DNA from: Monodelphis domestica
Taxonomy: Eukaryota > Chordata > Mammalia > Didelphimorphia > Didelphidae
Length of the DNA: 64,000 nt
NCBI RefSeq assembly: GCF_027887165.1
Contig: NC_077230.1
Location: 339,336,322 to 339,400,321 of the forward strand
Direction of reading: 5' to 3'
In this document: piece by piece, positions 1 to 11,605 of the stretch
Position numbering within the stretch: position 1 is the stretch's first letter
Layout of the letters: each line of letters starts with the position of its first letter
Program-made: the position numbers and the translations under genes
The notes under the pieces: model-generated
Seen by the model: only the letters and a program-made list of their open reading frames with translations
Databases searched by the model: none
What the model was told of the DNA's origin: nothing

Positions 1-60
1 GTTTTTTCTTCTAAAGGCTAAACATCCCCAATTCCTCCAAGTGATGCTAAAGAATTAATC
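1..60 (-). repeat. L3/CR1 LINE fragment
   Basis: GGCTAAACATCCCCAATTCC is a recurrent antisense L3/CR1 motif, seen again near 44825. From 61 to about 450 I see nothing further that I can classify. Confidence 0.45.
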
Positions 61-454
61 ATATAAGTAATCCTTTCACTGGGATCCAACATAGATGTTT
101 TTACAGTGCAAAAGTGAGAAGAGAACTGATTCAGTGCTTGGGAAAAGGCAGAGAAAGACTATTTTCATGGTAAATGCTATTCATTGAACTTCAGTGACCC
201 TCTAATGACTTTTAGTCCTACTATTCAGGCTGTACCTGAAAAAAATTGAAATGAACATTTAGGCTGTGAGCAAGTTACCAGAACGTTCCTTTCTTTCTGT
301 TCTTTGTAACTTCAGACTCCCTTCTTCTCCACATATTAGCTGCCTACTTATTCATCTTCTATAAAGCCTTCCTCCATACTTCATGTTAACACTTTTCTTG
401 CATCTCTCCAATGTATGTAATGATAACAACAATAACAATAAGAATAAAATTAAA

Positions 455-688
455 TTAGACAGGTAGGTGGCTCAGTAGATAGTGTTTTGGCCTTGGGGTC
501 AGAAAGTCCCAAGTTAGAATCCACATTTGCTAATTGTGTGAATGTTGAGTAGTTCTCTTCACTCAGCTTCAATCTTTTACAGTAAGAACTATACTAGTAC
601 CTACTTCATTGGGTGTTGTGAGCATCAAATGAAATAATTTTTATTTTATCACTATGCCAAACACTCTATAAATATTAACTAATAAGAG
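455..688 (+). repeat. MON1/MIR CORE-SINE
   Basis: tRNA-like head GTAGGTGGCTCAGTAGATAG, then the CORE-type tail with TTGTGAGCATCAAATGA and CACTCTATAAATATTA. Confidence 0.65.
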
Positions 689-691
689 TTA

Positions 692-930
692 ACAGCTAAG
701 TGGTACAGTGGATAGAACACTGGGTCCAGTCTCAGGAAAACCTGAGTTAAATGTAGCATGAGACACTTGCTAGCTGTGTGTGCTTCTGGACAAATCACTT
801 AATCCTATTTGCCTCCTTTTTCTCATCTGTGAAATGAGCTGGAGAAGGAAATGGCAAAAGTTTCTTTGCTAAGAAAATCCCAAAAGGGGCCACAAAGGGA
901 AATAACTGAACAACAAAAAATTATTATAGA
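692..930 (+). repeat. MAR1-type SINE
   Basis: Head CAGCTAAGTGGTACAGTGGA and the family tail GAGAAGGAAATGGCAAA...TAACTGAACAACAA. Confidence 0.75.
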
Positions 931-1079
931 TGATGATTATAAAGTGTTTTAAGGATTGCAAAGTGCTTTGCATACATCTTTTCTCTGCTATGCTATGATG
1001 ATTTCCCTTACTTGGTCACTTACAAAATCTCAGAGTCAGAAAGAACATTAATCGTTATCTAGGGCAGTGCCAATTTGAA

Positions 1080-1262
1080 ATGGAATTTCCCTAGCAAACT
1101 TCCTGACAACTGATAATCCAGCTTTTGCTTGATCTCCAGGGACAGAGAGCTTACTACCTTCCCTAGAAAGTTCATTTCACTTTCAGAAAACTCTAATTCC
1201 TAGAAAGTTTTTTGTTTTTTTTTTACCTTGAGCTAAAATTTGCCTTTCTGCAACTTCTACCT
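1080..1262 (-). repeat. L3/CR1 LINE fragment
   Basis: Diverged antisense copy, including CTTGAGCTAAAATTTGCCTT and CTGCAACTTCTACC. Compare 44640-44700. Confidence 0.5.
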
Positions 1263-1746
1263 TTTGCTCCAAATCAACCAATAAGTATTTACTAAGCATT
1301 TACCACACACTAGCCCTGGGGATAAAAGAAAAGTAAAAACATGGTTTTACATAGAACCCACATTCTAATTGAGGAGGAGACATAAAAATATTTGATACAT
1401 AAAAGATACCTAGAGTGTAGTTGAAAAGTTATCTAAGAGAAAAGACACTAGCAGTAGAGGGAGAGGGAAGGAGATTGGGAAAGGCCCTCCATAGGAGATA
1501 GGATTTGAGCTGAGTCTTAAAGGAAGTCAGAGACAATAAGAGGTAGAAGCAAGGAGGAAACACATTCCAAGCATTGGGGAAAACCAATGCAAAGACAAAG
1601 TCAGTAGATGGAAAGTCTTGTTTGAAAAACTGCCTGTGTGGTTAAATTGTAGAGTGAATTGAAGGAAGTAAATGTAAGAAGACTGGTAAGATAGAAAAAG
1701 TCAAGTTGTGAAGGGTATTAAATATGAAACAGAGGATTTCTGTCAT

Positions 1747-1953
1747 TTTATTATTATTTTTTAAACCTTCACATTCCGTCCTAGAATTAATACTATGTAT
1801 TGGTTCTAAGTCAGAAGAGCAGTAAAGGCTGGACAATGGGGTTAAGTGACTTGCTCAGGGTCACACAGCTAGGAAGTTTCTGAGGCCATTTTGAACCCAG
1901 GATGTCCCATCTCTAGGCTTGGCTCCCAGTCCACTGAGCCACCCAGCTGTCCC
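1747..1953 (-). repeat. WSINE1-like SINE inserted in the L2
   Basis: Near full length, antisense. GATTTCTGT flanks it on both sides (near 1734 and 1955) as target duplication. Confidence 0.85.
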
Positions 1954-2344
1954 CTGATTTCTGTTATTTTAGAAAAATCACTTTGGCAGCTGGCTGAGGA
2001 TGGATTGTAAACGAGGACAGACTTGAAGCAAGCCAGTTAGGAAACTATTGCAGTAGTCCAGGTTAGAAATCATAAGGGCCTGAATTAGAATGGTTGTTGG
2101 GTTAATGAGGAAAAGGCAGGATATACAAGAGGTATTGTGGAGGCAGAAACAAGATTTAACAATAAATTGGACTTGTGGATGAGTGCAAGTGAGGACTCAA
2201 GAATGACCCCAAGGTTTTAAGCCTGAATGATTATAAGGATTGGGGTACCCTTGATAGTAACAGGAAATTTGGGGGAAAGAGAGGGTTTGTGTGTAGGGAG
2301 ATCGTGAGTTCTCTAAAGGAAAGCTTTAAAAGTGGTAGGTAAAG

Positions 2345-3138
2345 GATCCCAACAATACCAGATCTCAAACTATACTACAGAACAATGAACATCAAAAACT
2401 ATTTGGAACTGACTGGTTAGAAATAGAGACTCTGGTCAGGGGAGTGGATAGCTTCTTAACACAGAAAAGCAAATGAACATATTAGTCTACTGTTTGATAA
2501 ACCCAAAGATTCCAAATATTCACCTTTGGGCAAAAAATGTTGAGAAAACTGTGAAGCAGTGTGATAGAAACTACATATGCACCAACTTCTCATACCTCAT
2601 TCTAAGATAAATTCCAAATGGGTACATGATTTTAACATCATAAAATAATAATTAAATAAATCCAATAATAAACAAATAAAATAAATCTAATAAACAAATA
2701 AAAGGATCAAAGAAAAATTATTTTTCATTACTATTAATATATGAAGAATTAATGAATCTTGTTTACATAAAATTTAAAAGTTTTTGCATAGGCATAACCA
2801 GAACAACTTGTATACAATGCTAAAAAAATAAACACACCATTAAGAAAGACTTAAGAACTCTGACCCATACAATGGCCAACCATGATTCCAGAGGACCAAT
2901 GATGATATATGCTATCCATTTCCTAAAAGAGAATTGATGGGTTCAAGATGCATTAACAAGATCTACATTTTTGGAAGACCAATGTGGGAATTTATTTTCT
3001 TTGACTATATATGTCATTATGAGGATTCCCTCCCCTCAGTGGGAGTGCTGGGAAGGAGAGAAAGTAAGTTCTTGGCAATTTTTTCAAAATGTAATTCAAC
3101 AAATAAATGTATATTAATGAAATGCTATAAAATTGTGC

Positions 3139-3140
<2 letters not shown>
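2345..3140 (+). repeat. L1-like non-LTR retrotransposon, 3' part
   Basis: Starts with a decayed ORF2 C-terminal segment whose translation contains PDLKLYYRTMNIKN, like the PDFKLYY region of L1 ORF2. A 3' UTR follows. Stops are present. Confidence 0.55.

Positions 3141-3141
<1 letters not shown>

Positions 3142-3170
<29 letters not shown>
3142..3170 (+). repeat. (TA)n microsatellite
   Basis: Pure AT dinucleotides between the two L1-like 3' UTR copies. Confidence 0.95.
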
Positions 3171-3171
<1 letters not shown>

Positions 3172-3179
3172 CATTATAA

Positions 3180-3480
3180 AGACTAACAATGTTGAAAAAC
3201 TTGAGAACTCTGATCAACACAATGACCAGTCATGATACCAGATAATTTATGATGAAGGTTGCTACCACCTCCTGATAAAAAGGTAATGAAGTCAGGTTGC
3301 AGAATGAAACACATTATTTGGACATCCAATTGGACTCCTCCAATATAGGAATTTGTCTTGCTTGACTATGTATATTTATTACAAGGATTTTTTTTTCTTT
3401 CCATAATGTGAAACTGTTGGGGGAAGTGATAAAATAGATTTTTGTTAATGGAAAGAAAATCAATTTTAAAAAGAAAAATA
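3180..3480 (+). repeat. Second copy of the L1-like 3' UTR
   Basis: AACTTGAGAACTCTGATCAACACAATGACC parallels 2848-2880 in the preceding copy, but at clear distance, so it is a different subfamily or an older copy. Ends in an A-rich tail. Confidence 0.5.
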
Positions 3481-4299
3481 AGTTGTGCTTTGGATATGTT
3501 AAGTTTGAGATGCTTATGGGCATCTTGATTCAAGTTATCCAAAATTTAGTTGGAGGTGTATGACTGGAGCTCAGGAAAGAAAGTAGGGCTGAATATGTAG
3601 CTCTATCAATCATCTGCACAGATATAATAATTGAATTTTGGGGAGCTTATGAGATAAATAAATAATTAGGGGAAGAAAAAAACAGAGTCCAGGACAGACT
3701 CTTAGGGGAGACACATGGTTAGTGAGTATGACTTGGCTGAAAATCCAGAAAAAGAATCTGAGAAGAAGCAGACAGACAACTAAAAGAAGAACCAAAAGAG
3801 GAGTGTGACAAAAATTTAAGAGTAGAGAGAGAATCCAATAGGAGAACTTGACTGATGGTGTCAAAGGCAGAAGAGAAATCAAGAAGGGTGAAAATTGAGA
3901 AAAAGTAGTTGAATTTGGCAGCTGAGAAATCGTTGCAAACTTTAAAGAGAATGGTTTCAGGTAAATGGTGAGATCAGAAGTGATATCACTGAGGGTTTAG
4001 AATCAAGTGAAATGACAGAAAGTGGAAGCACCTAATGCAAATTAAGTTCTCAATATTAGCTGAAAAGGAGAGAAGAGATATAGGATCATAGTTAGGAGGA
4101 ACTGTCAAATCAAATGAAAGTTTCTTAAGGATAAGGTAGACATGGACATTCTTGTAGGTAAGAGAAAAGGAGGCAATAGATAGGAAGAGAATGGAGATTT
4201 AAAACTGAGTGAGGATGATAGTGGAGGTAATCTGCTACAGAAGATAGTGGGAAAAGATGTATAGGTAAAAAAAATCTAATCTTTTCTCCCCTGAAAATC

Positions 4300-4830
4300 C
4301 TTAAGTTACTTGAAGATAACTTCAAATTCAAAACCCCAAGTCTTTTCCTTTGCAGGTAAACATCTGCAGTTTCTTCAATCAATCTTTAAATGACATGATG
4401 AAGTTTTTCATCATCTTGGTTGGCCTTTACTGGACAGAGGTCAACTAAGTCAAGTTCAGCTTATAAAATATCTTAATAACCTCTTCAAATGTCCTTTTTA
4501 TAATTATAGCATTCTGGTTACCCTCTCCTGAACACTGTTGATCTTATTATTGTCCCTAAAATGCGACTTTATAAATGACTCTAATTGTTGTCTGATGAAG
4601 ACAGAATACAGGAAAGATGTCACCTCCTTTCTTCAAGACACTGCGTATCTTGGAATGTAGCTGTGACAGAATTAGCTTAAGGAGCTGCTATGTGAATTCA
4701 ACTCATTTTGAATTTATAATCCACTAAAGTCTCCAGATCATTTTCACAAAAATTCTTATCCACCCATCCTTTCCATCTCATTCTTGATGCTAATGCTTTC
4801 AGCCCCACTAGAGGGCTTTATTTTAATTTT
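4300..4830 (-). repeat. L3/CR1 LINE
   Basis: Antisense order as in 44760-45200: TTACTTGAAGATAACTTCAA, then TGGTTACCCTCTCCTGAACA, then ATCCACTAAAGTCTCCAGATC. Confidence 0.6.
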
Positions 4831-5480
4831 TATTGCTATTAAATGAATCTTCTTAGATTTGGCCTCTTGTTGAGACTTTTAAAATCTTGGTTCTGTTTTC
4901 TAGTGTTTTAGGTATCCCCTTCAGTTTTATGTTATTTTCAAGAATTTATTGAGCCCTACTAAGAATCTAGAACTAATCTTGGTCTATATAAAAGAAGTAT
5001 GTGCTCTCTACCCTGTATAATTGAAAATGTTACCCTAAAAAAAAAAAAAAGAACTACATATCCTGAGAGCCCAATGACTTCCTGTCATTACGTACTTCCT
5101 GTAGACAGGAAAAAGAGAGTGGGCATTGAGGCTCTTGTTCTCTTTTTTGCATGATGTAGCATCAGCGGTGATGGTGGTAAGGTGGGGAAATTTTGAAAAT
5201 GGCTAACCAGCCATGGGCACGTGGTTTTTATTTTTTATTCTGTATTCTCTTTATGCCTTGATTTTTAATGATCATTTAACAAGCCTCATTAAATAAAATA
5301 TAGTATTTTTATTATTAGAGATTATAACTTAATTTTTATAACCCTCAGGAAGTTTACATTATTTACATATTTACATCAAGGAAGAGGTTACTCCCTCTTC
5401 CTTAGTAGCTAATATGACTGACAATCAAAGCCTTAATTATAGCTTACCTCTCTGTACTGCTTAACATGTCAATTTTCTCA
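4831..5480. other. No gene; unclassified intergenic DNA
   Basis: AT-rich. An A-run at 5037-5051 and the stretch 5052-5320 (with ACTTCCTGT motifs) look like an unidentified old element. No coding signal. Confidence 0.5.
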
Positions 5481-5484
5481 CAAC

Positions 5485-5640
5485 TTTTTGAGTTGTGAGA
5501 TAGTGTGATTAATATCTCTATTGTGCAAGTAAGAAAACTGAGTTTAAATTACTTAATTAGAGTTATATAGTAGATGACAGAGTCAGTTTGAAAATTTAGG
5601 TGTTTTGGCTACAAAATCAATGCTTTATCTGTTATATCCC
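5485..5640 (-). repeat. MIR, old
   Basis: Diverged: GTAAGAAAACTGAGTTTAAA followed by TAGATGACAGAGTCAG. Confidence 0.4.
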
Positions 5641-5904
5641 TCAGAGGCAAACTTTTGGAAATGATATTGCTCAAATAATTTTGGGCTAACACTCAGCAGT
5701 AACCGCTGATAAATATTCTTGTATCTCCCCAGATGTACACAAACCAACAGGTTTCTGCTAAGAACACATGTTCTACTAAGCTCCCAAAGGATTATACATC
5801 TGGTTTCTTGGACTGGGAGAAAACACACATACTCCAAGAACAAAGGGAAAGTAGAGCAAGCCAATGGATTCTTCAAGGATAGAATTCCTCAGAATAGATT
5901 ATCA

Positions 5905-6065
5905 CTATAACTATTATTATTATTACAAATATCTAGCATTTATTCAGCACTTACTATGTTCCAGATACTGGCTAAGTACTTTACAAATATTATCTTTTTT
6001 GATTCTCACAGGAACCTTGAGAAGTATAGGTTGTTAAACCAATTTTAAAGTTGAGGAAACTAAGG
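5905..6065 (-). repeat. MIR/CORE-SINE
   Basis: CATTTATTCAGCACTTACTA to GTTGAGGAAACTAAGGCAAA, the usual antisense order. Confidence 0.55.
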
Positions 6066-6089
6066 CAAATAGAAAGTGCTTAATAAATA

Positions 6090-6785
6090 CTTATTGGATT
6101 AGATTGTACTCTAGCAATGTGGCTTTGGTTCATATCAATCTGAGGTCTTCCTTAAGTTTTGTCATTTTTAAATTTTGCTTCATTATTTGTTTTTCCACCT
6201 CCATATATTTTCATTCTGCCTGGCCAAACTATTATTTGTTGGTGTGCTCCTTCTTCACTGAGATTTTTCCATTATGTGTTCTACTTTGCCATTTACCAGG
6301 TTTATCTTCTTGTATTTTTCCTTTACCAATATTAATGTTTATCTTATAAATAATAGGTCTTTATATCTCTTATTATTATTCTAAACTACTCTGTAGATTC
6401 TTGAAATATGTTGATTATCTTTTCTACAAATAGCCTTGTTGCTGTTGCACTCTTGTTCTTTCTTTCTGAACATTTCTCCTTTGGGCAACTAGGTGGAAAA
6501 ATGGACAGAGTGCTGAGCCTGAAGTGTATAATTAGAAATCTTGTACCTTTGGACTCCATCTCCCAGAATTCTTTTCTTGTCCCAAGAATCCTTTTCCCTT
6601 TGTTTACATTTGCATTTGTTATGTGTGTGTATGTATAATTTTGTAACTCCTCCCTCTTACTCTTTTCTTTTATTCCACATGCGCAGCTAGGAAGGCTGGT
6701 TTTAGCAGGCTTTTTACTTCAAGCTAATATTAATAAACTTTATAAATATAATACTTGGAGTATTTTGGCTATTAATTTTTAAATC
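6090..6785. other. No gene; unclassified intergenic DNA
   Basis: T-rich. The short open frames here (6104-6349, 6408-6638) have low-complexity hydrophobic composition and no family resemblance. Confidence 0.5.
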
Positions 6786-6789
6786 TACA

Positions 6790-7020
6790 TAAATCAAGAA
6801 GACCTGAGTTCAAATTTGGCTTAATTTACTAGCTATGTGACTCTGGGCAAGTCACTTAAATTCATTTGCTTATAATCAGTTTCTTCATCTATAAAATGGA
6901 GATAATAATAGAATCTACCTCAAAGGATTGTTATGAGAATTAAATGAGATAATAATTATAATCAGTATATAATGCCTGGCATATAGTAAACACTACAAAT
7001 GGTAGCTATTACTATTATTT
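6790..7020 (+). repeat. MON1/MIR CORE-SINE
   Basis: GTGACTCTGGGCAAGTCACT, TTCATCTATAAAATGGAGAT and TGCCTGGCATATAGTAAACA in order. Confidence 0.7.
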
Positions 7021-7329
7021 TCTTTTACTTGATAATATTTATTAGTTACTGGAGTTTCTTTTTGATAAATAAAATTTTTAAAGGTTTGTCTGTTGATTTT
7101 CATACAAGATTTTTCCTCAGAGGATTACTTCCCTTTTCTTCTTTCCTTTGTGGATATTATTTTATTTTTAAGGCATTTGTTACTGTTTTGAAATGGTGCA
7201 GAAAAGCTGGGCTTATGACCAATGATTACTCACTCTTTCATCTTCCTGGAAGCCCCCTTTCACCATCTTTTGTTTAAATGGATAATGATATTTTAAGAAT
7301 TTAGGTTATATCTTTTACTTTGTTGTGAA

Positions 7330-7515
7330 ATTGGAAAGTTCACTAGACCAGAAATCAGAAGAGATAGGTTCAAAACTTAGATCTTCTATTTACTATTGTT
7401 ATATATTATTTTAAGGAAGTAATTTTCCATTTGGGAGCCTCCAGTTTCCTTCTCTGAGAAATAAAAGAATATAGATTAGATAAGCTCTAGATTTTCTTCC
7501 TGTTCTTAGTTTATG
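7330..7515 (+). repeat. MIR, old
   Basis: CCAGTTTCCTTCTCTGAGAAATAAAAG and a tail TAGATAAGCTCTAGATTTTC in MIR order; diverged. Confidence 0.4.
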
Positions 7516-7532
7516 ATCCTTTTAGTTCTTGT

Positions 7533-7765
7533 CTAACACTTTGTGGCCCCATTTAGGGTTTTCTTGGAAAAGATACTGGAGTGATTTGTCATTTCCTTCT
7601 CCGACTCATTTTACAGATGAGAAAACCTAGGCAAACTGGGTTAAGTGACTTGCCCAAGGTCACACAGCTAGGAAGTGTTTGAGGCCAGATTTGAACCCAG
7701 GAATATAAGCCTTCCTGATACCAGGCCCAGCACTCTATCCACCATGTCACCTCTAGCTGCTCCTG
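7533..7765 (-). repeat. MAR1-type SINE
   Basis: Antisense tail TTGTGGCCCCATTTAGGGTT and ATTTCCTTCTCC, then the tRNA-like head ending GCTGCTCC. Confidence 0.8.
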
Positions 7766-7976
7766 AATAGTGAATAAATAAATCTGCAAATTAATGAGAT
7801 CTATTTAGATAGCAAACATAGAATTCCTGACTTGTTTGCAAATTAAAAAATTATTTGAAGGCTTAGCTGTCCTTTAAGCTTGGAATACAGTGTGGTCAAT
7901 TATCTCCTGCTACCTGTTCCTGAAACAGTAACAAAAGATAAGGATGCATAAAAAAAAAGAGGTTGGCAGTTTAATC

Positions 7977-8182
7977 TTTTTTTTTTTTTAAGCCATTACC
8001 TTCTGTCTTAGAACCAATGCTAAGTATTGGTTCCTAAGCAGAAGAGTGGTAAGGGCTAAACAATCTGAGGTAAGTGACTTTCCCAGAGCCATACACAGTT
8101 AAGAAATGTCTGAGGCTGGATTGGAACCCAGGACTTTCCATCTCTAGGCCTGTCTATCTATCTGCTGAGCCACCTAAGCTCC
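7977..8182 (-). repeat. WSINE1-like SINE
   Basis: T-rich end, then ACCTTCTGTCTTAGAACCAA. CAGTTTAATC flanks both sides as target duplication. Confidence 0.85.
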
Positions 8183-8257
8183 AATTCAACAGTTTAATCC
8201 TTCACTTAGTACTGTGTATGCTTTGATTTTCAAACCATCAATGAATACTTAATGCAA

Positions 8258-8451
8258 GGGACAGTCGGGTTGCACAGTAGATACTGAACCAGGCCTGGAG
8301 TTTGGGGGACCTGAGTTCAAATTTGACCTCACACTTCTCCTAGCTATATGACCCTAGGCAAGTCACTTAACCCCAACTGCCTAACTCCTACTGCTCCTCT
8401 GCCTTGGAATGGACACTTAATACCCTAGATGTTAAGGGTTTTTAAAAAAAG
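8258..8451 (+). repeat. WSINE1-like SINE
   Basis: GGACAGTCGGGTTGCACAGT to CTCTGCCTTGGAATGGACAC, ending in an A-tract. Confidence 0.8.
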
Positions 8452-8521
8452 TGAGTTATAGCTATAAGGCTATTCCTCTAAGAGAGCAGGTAGAGGAAGA
8501 AGATACATAAGCAAGCTTATC

Positions 8522-9424
<903 letters not shown>

Positions 9425-9499
9425 GAATACAAGATTTAGAGCCAAAGATCTGAATTATTTATTACATATGATTTATCACTTGTTTATATGGGTACATGA

Positions 9500-9690
9500 T
9501 TTGGGATTTTGGCTTTGAAAGATCACTCTGTTGCAAAAAATGAATAATATGGAAACAGGTATCAAGTAAAAATATTTATACAATCCAATGGAATTGCCTG
9601 TCGGCTCTGGGAGGGAAGAGGAAAGGGAATGAAAATTAGTCATGTAAATATGGAAAAATATTTTTAAAATAAATTCATTTTTATAAAAAG
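9500..9690 (+). repeat. L1-like 3' UTR fragment
   Basis: CTCTGGGAGGGAAGAGGAAA and an A-rich end TTTTTAAAATAAATTC, like the last bases of the 3480 copy. Confidence 0.45.
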
Positions 9691-9859
9691 AAGTTCACTA
9701 GGGTTTTGGAAAGCTCCAGCCATGGGAGGACCCTCAGTGTGGAAGCCAATCTTCTCACTAATCAGTCATCTCAATTGGGTTCAGGTATAGTTCTTTGTCA
9801 AAACTCTCAAACTTAATTACTCCAATTTTCAGGGCTTTAAGGATTAAACAGATCTTTTA

Positions 9860-10010
9860 CTCACAATAACCCAGTATGGAAGATTAGTCCAAGAATGATT
9901 ATTCCTATTTTACAGATGAAGAAACTGAGACTTGGAGAAGTGAATGATTTGCCCAAGATCACACAGTTAGTGACTGAGAATTCAAATGTAAGTTTCCTTA
10001 ACCCTGAGTC
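9860..10010 (-). repeat. MIR
   Basis: TTTTACAGATGAAGAAACTGAG and TTTGCCCAAGATCACACAGT. Confidence 0.7.
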
Positions 10011-10015
10011 TTGAC

Positions 10016-10250
10016 AACTAGGTGGCATTACAGATTGAGCCCTGAGCCTATAGTCAGGAAGACCTGATTCAAATTGGCCTCAGATGCTGACTAGCTATAG
10101 GACCCTGGGCAAGTCATTTAACCCAGTTTGGTTCAGTTTCCTCATCTGTCAAATGGGCTGGAGAAGGAAACCACTCTAGTATCTGCCAAGAAAACTCTAA
10201 ATGGAGTAATGAAGAGTCAGATACAACTGAAAAAGACTTAATAAAAACAA
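10016..10250 (+). repeat. MAR1-type SINE
   Basis: CAACTAGGTGGCATTACAGA, GGAGAAGGAAACCACTCTAG and GAAGAGTCAGATACAACTGA. Confidence 0.8.
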
Positions 10251-10294
10251 ATCTTACACAGTCTCTGGTATACAACAAAGCTATAGGAATATAA

Positions 10295-10500
10295 TGAGGG
10301 CAACATGGTGTAATGAAGATTCTTGTACTTTGACATTAAGAGACCTGTGTTTCAATTCTGGCTCTGCCATTAGTAAGCAAGGCTCTTCCCTGCTATGAGC
10401 CTCAGATTCCTCATATGTAAAATGAAGATAATAATGCTTGCATGACCTACCTCTTTGGGCCATTGTGAGAAAAGAATTTCAAAAACCTTTAAGCACTAGG
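10295..10500 (+). repeat. MON1/MIR CORE-SINE
   Basis: CTATGAGCCTCAGATTCCTC and ATGTAAAATGAAGATAATAA in sense order. Confidence 0.6.
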
Positions 10501-10629
10501 AAATGGGAACAATTTATGAAGGTTTTTAGCTGTCTGCAGCTTCAATAAAATTTTGGGCCTTGTAATCAGATATTCGTTCAATGTTTTAAAAAATTATTAA
10601 ATCCTTATTAGGGCAAAGCTCTATGCTAG

Positions 10630-10633
10630 GTAC
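10630..10633. repeat. ERV target site duplication, left copy (GTAC)
   Basis: GTAC directly before the LTR terminus TGTAAC. It matches GTAC at 15010-15013, directly after the other terminus TTTACA. Around it the host DNA reads as an old L2-like fragment. Confidence 0.85.
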
Positions 10634-11593
10634 TGTAACAAGGGAATCACTTTAAAAGACTGATATATATTAATTTAAGGTCGCCAAGGAATCAGCTATG
10701 TAATTCCTAAATGAAAAACTCAAGTCAGCCGTCAGCCTTTTTTGGAGTTTAATTACAATAGGAGTAAGAAAGGAATTAGAGATAGATAGAGAGAAAAAGG
10801 GAGAGAAGGGAATAGGGCTTAAATACCCCTTCTGTTTAGGCTGGGCCAAAAGGCCCAAGCCCTTAGATAGCTGGGGCAAAGAAAGGAGATCAGTCCCTAT
10901 TACTCACGTGTCCAAAATGGAGAAACAGTCTCAGAGGCCCCCACCTTCAGCTTCCTTCAGAGCAAGCCTTCTCAGAGCCTAGGAACCACACCGACCAAAA
11001 CCTCCACCACCTCCCTCAGTCTCCAGACCCCCTATCTTTAAGGAAAACATCCAAGTTCCTCCCCTCAGTTCTCACATCTACCAATCACCTGTCCATCATT
11101 TTCCCTGTGCCAATGGAGGCTCTAGCTTAACCCAGGACCGCCCAGAGGTTTCTGGTTTTTGCACATGTCTGTTGAAGGTCATATTTTCAAATGATTAAAT
11201 CTTTACTCCTTTGCTACAGCCCTTTCTAAATCCTGTTAACTTGAGTATGGTAGAGATTGGAATAATTAAATTTTGATCTAGGCTGCAGCCCTTACTCAAT
11301 CCTATTAGGACTGAATAGGGTGGAGATTTATTCCAAGTATCTCCATTGTATCAATTCTAAAATCAAGACTCAAAGAAATTCCTGTTCTATGCTTAAGCAT
11401 AGGTCAAAGTCCTTTCCATTGTTCAGCAAAAGGTTTCTGTCCTAAAGTAATCTTAAGAAGGGAAGAGAAAGAACCTCCCATGCCAATGGGGTTCCCATTC
11501 CAATAGACTATCAGTAAGAAATTTTCCAAGTATGAAATATCCCAATGGTGAAATTTCCAACATTTATAAGTCTAAGGAATTTTGAGGTTTACA
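10634..11593 (-). repeat. ERV 3' LTR, full length (960 bp)
   Basis: Bounded by TGTAAC and TTTACA on the plus strand. Read on the - strand it has a TATA-like TATTTAAG (10825-10818) and an ATTAAA poly(A) signal about 65 bases further on (10753-10748), so U3 is on the high-coordinate side. It shares blocks with the LTRs at 8522-9424 and 34747-35538. Confidence 0.88.
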
Positions 11594-11605
11594 ATCCCCC
11601 CTGAT
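11594..11605 (-). other. ERV polypurine tract
   Basis: On the - strand a G6 run sits directly before the 3' LTR TGTAAAC, where plus-strand DNA priming occurs in retroviruses. The same 15-mer spanning this junction recurs at 12099-12113 and 35464-35478. Confidence 0.75.

Larger units (their letters stand above)
1262..4260 (-). repeat. Long antisense L2 LINE, split by younger insertions
   Basis: Reads as the complement of L2 ORF2 C-terminal region and 3' UTR in three pieces: 1262-1740, 1954-2344 and 3481-4260. The interruptions are a WSINE1-like SINE and a tandem pair of L1-like 3' ends. Motifs such as ATTGCAGTAGTCCAGG (near 2050) and GTCAAAGGCAGAAGAGA (near 3860) continue in the expected order across the gaps. 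Confidence 0.65.

Noticed and set aside
8406..8412. GAAT near 8407 as target duplication partner of GAAT at 9425 for the 8522-9424 LTR
   Set aside because: It lies inside a SINE more than 100 bases from the LTR edge and is not followed by TG.
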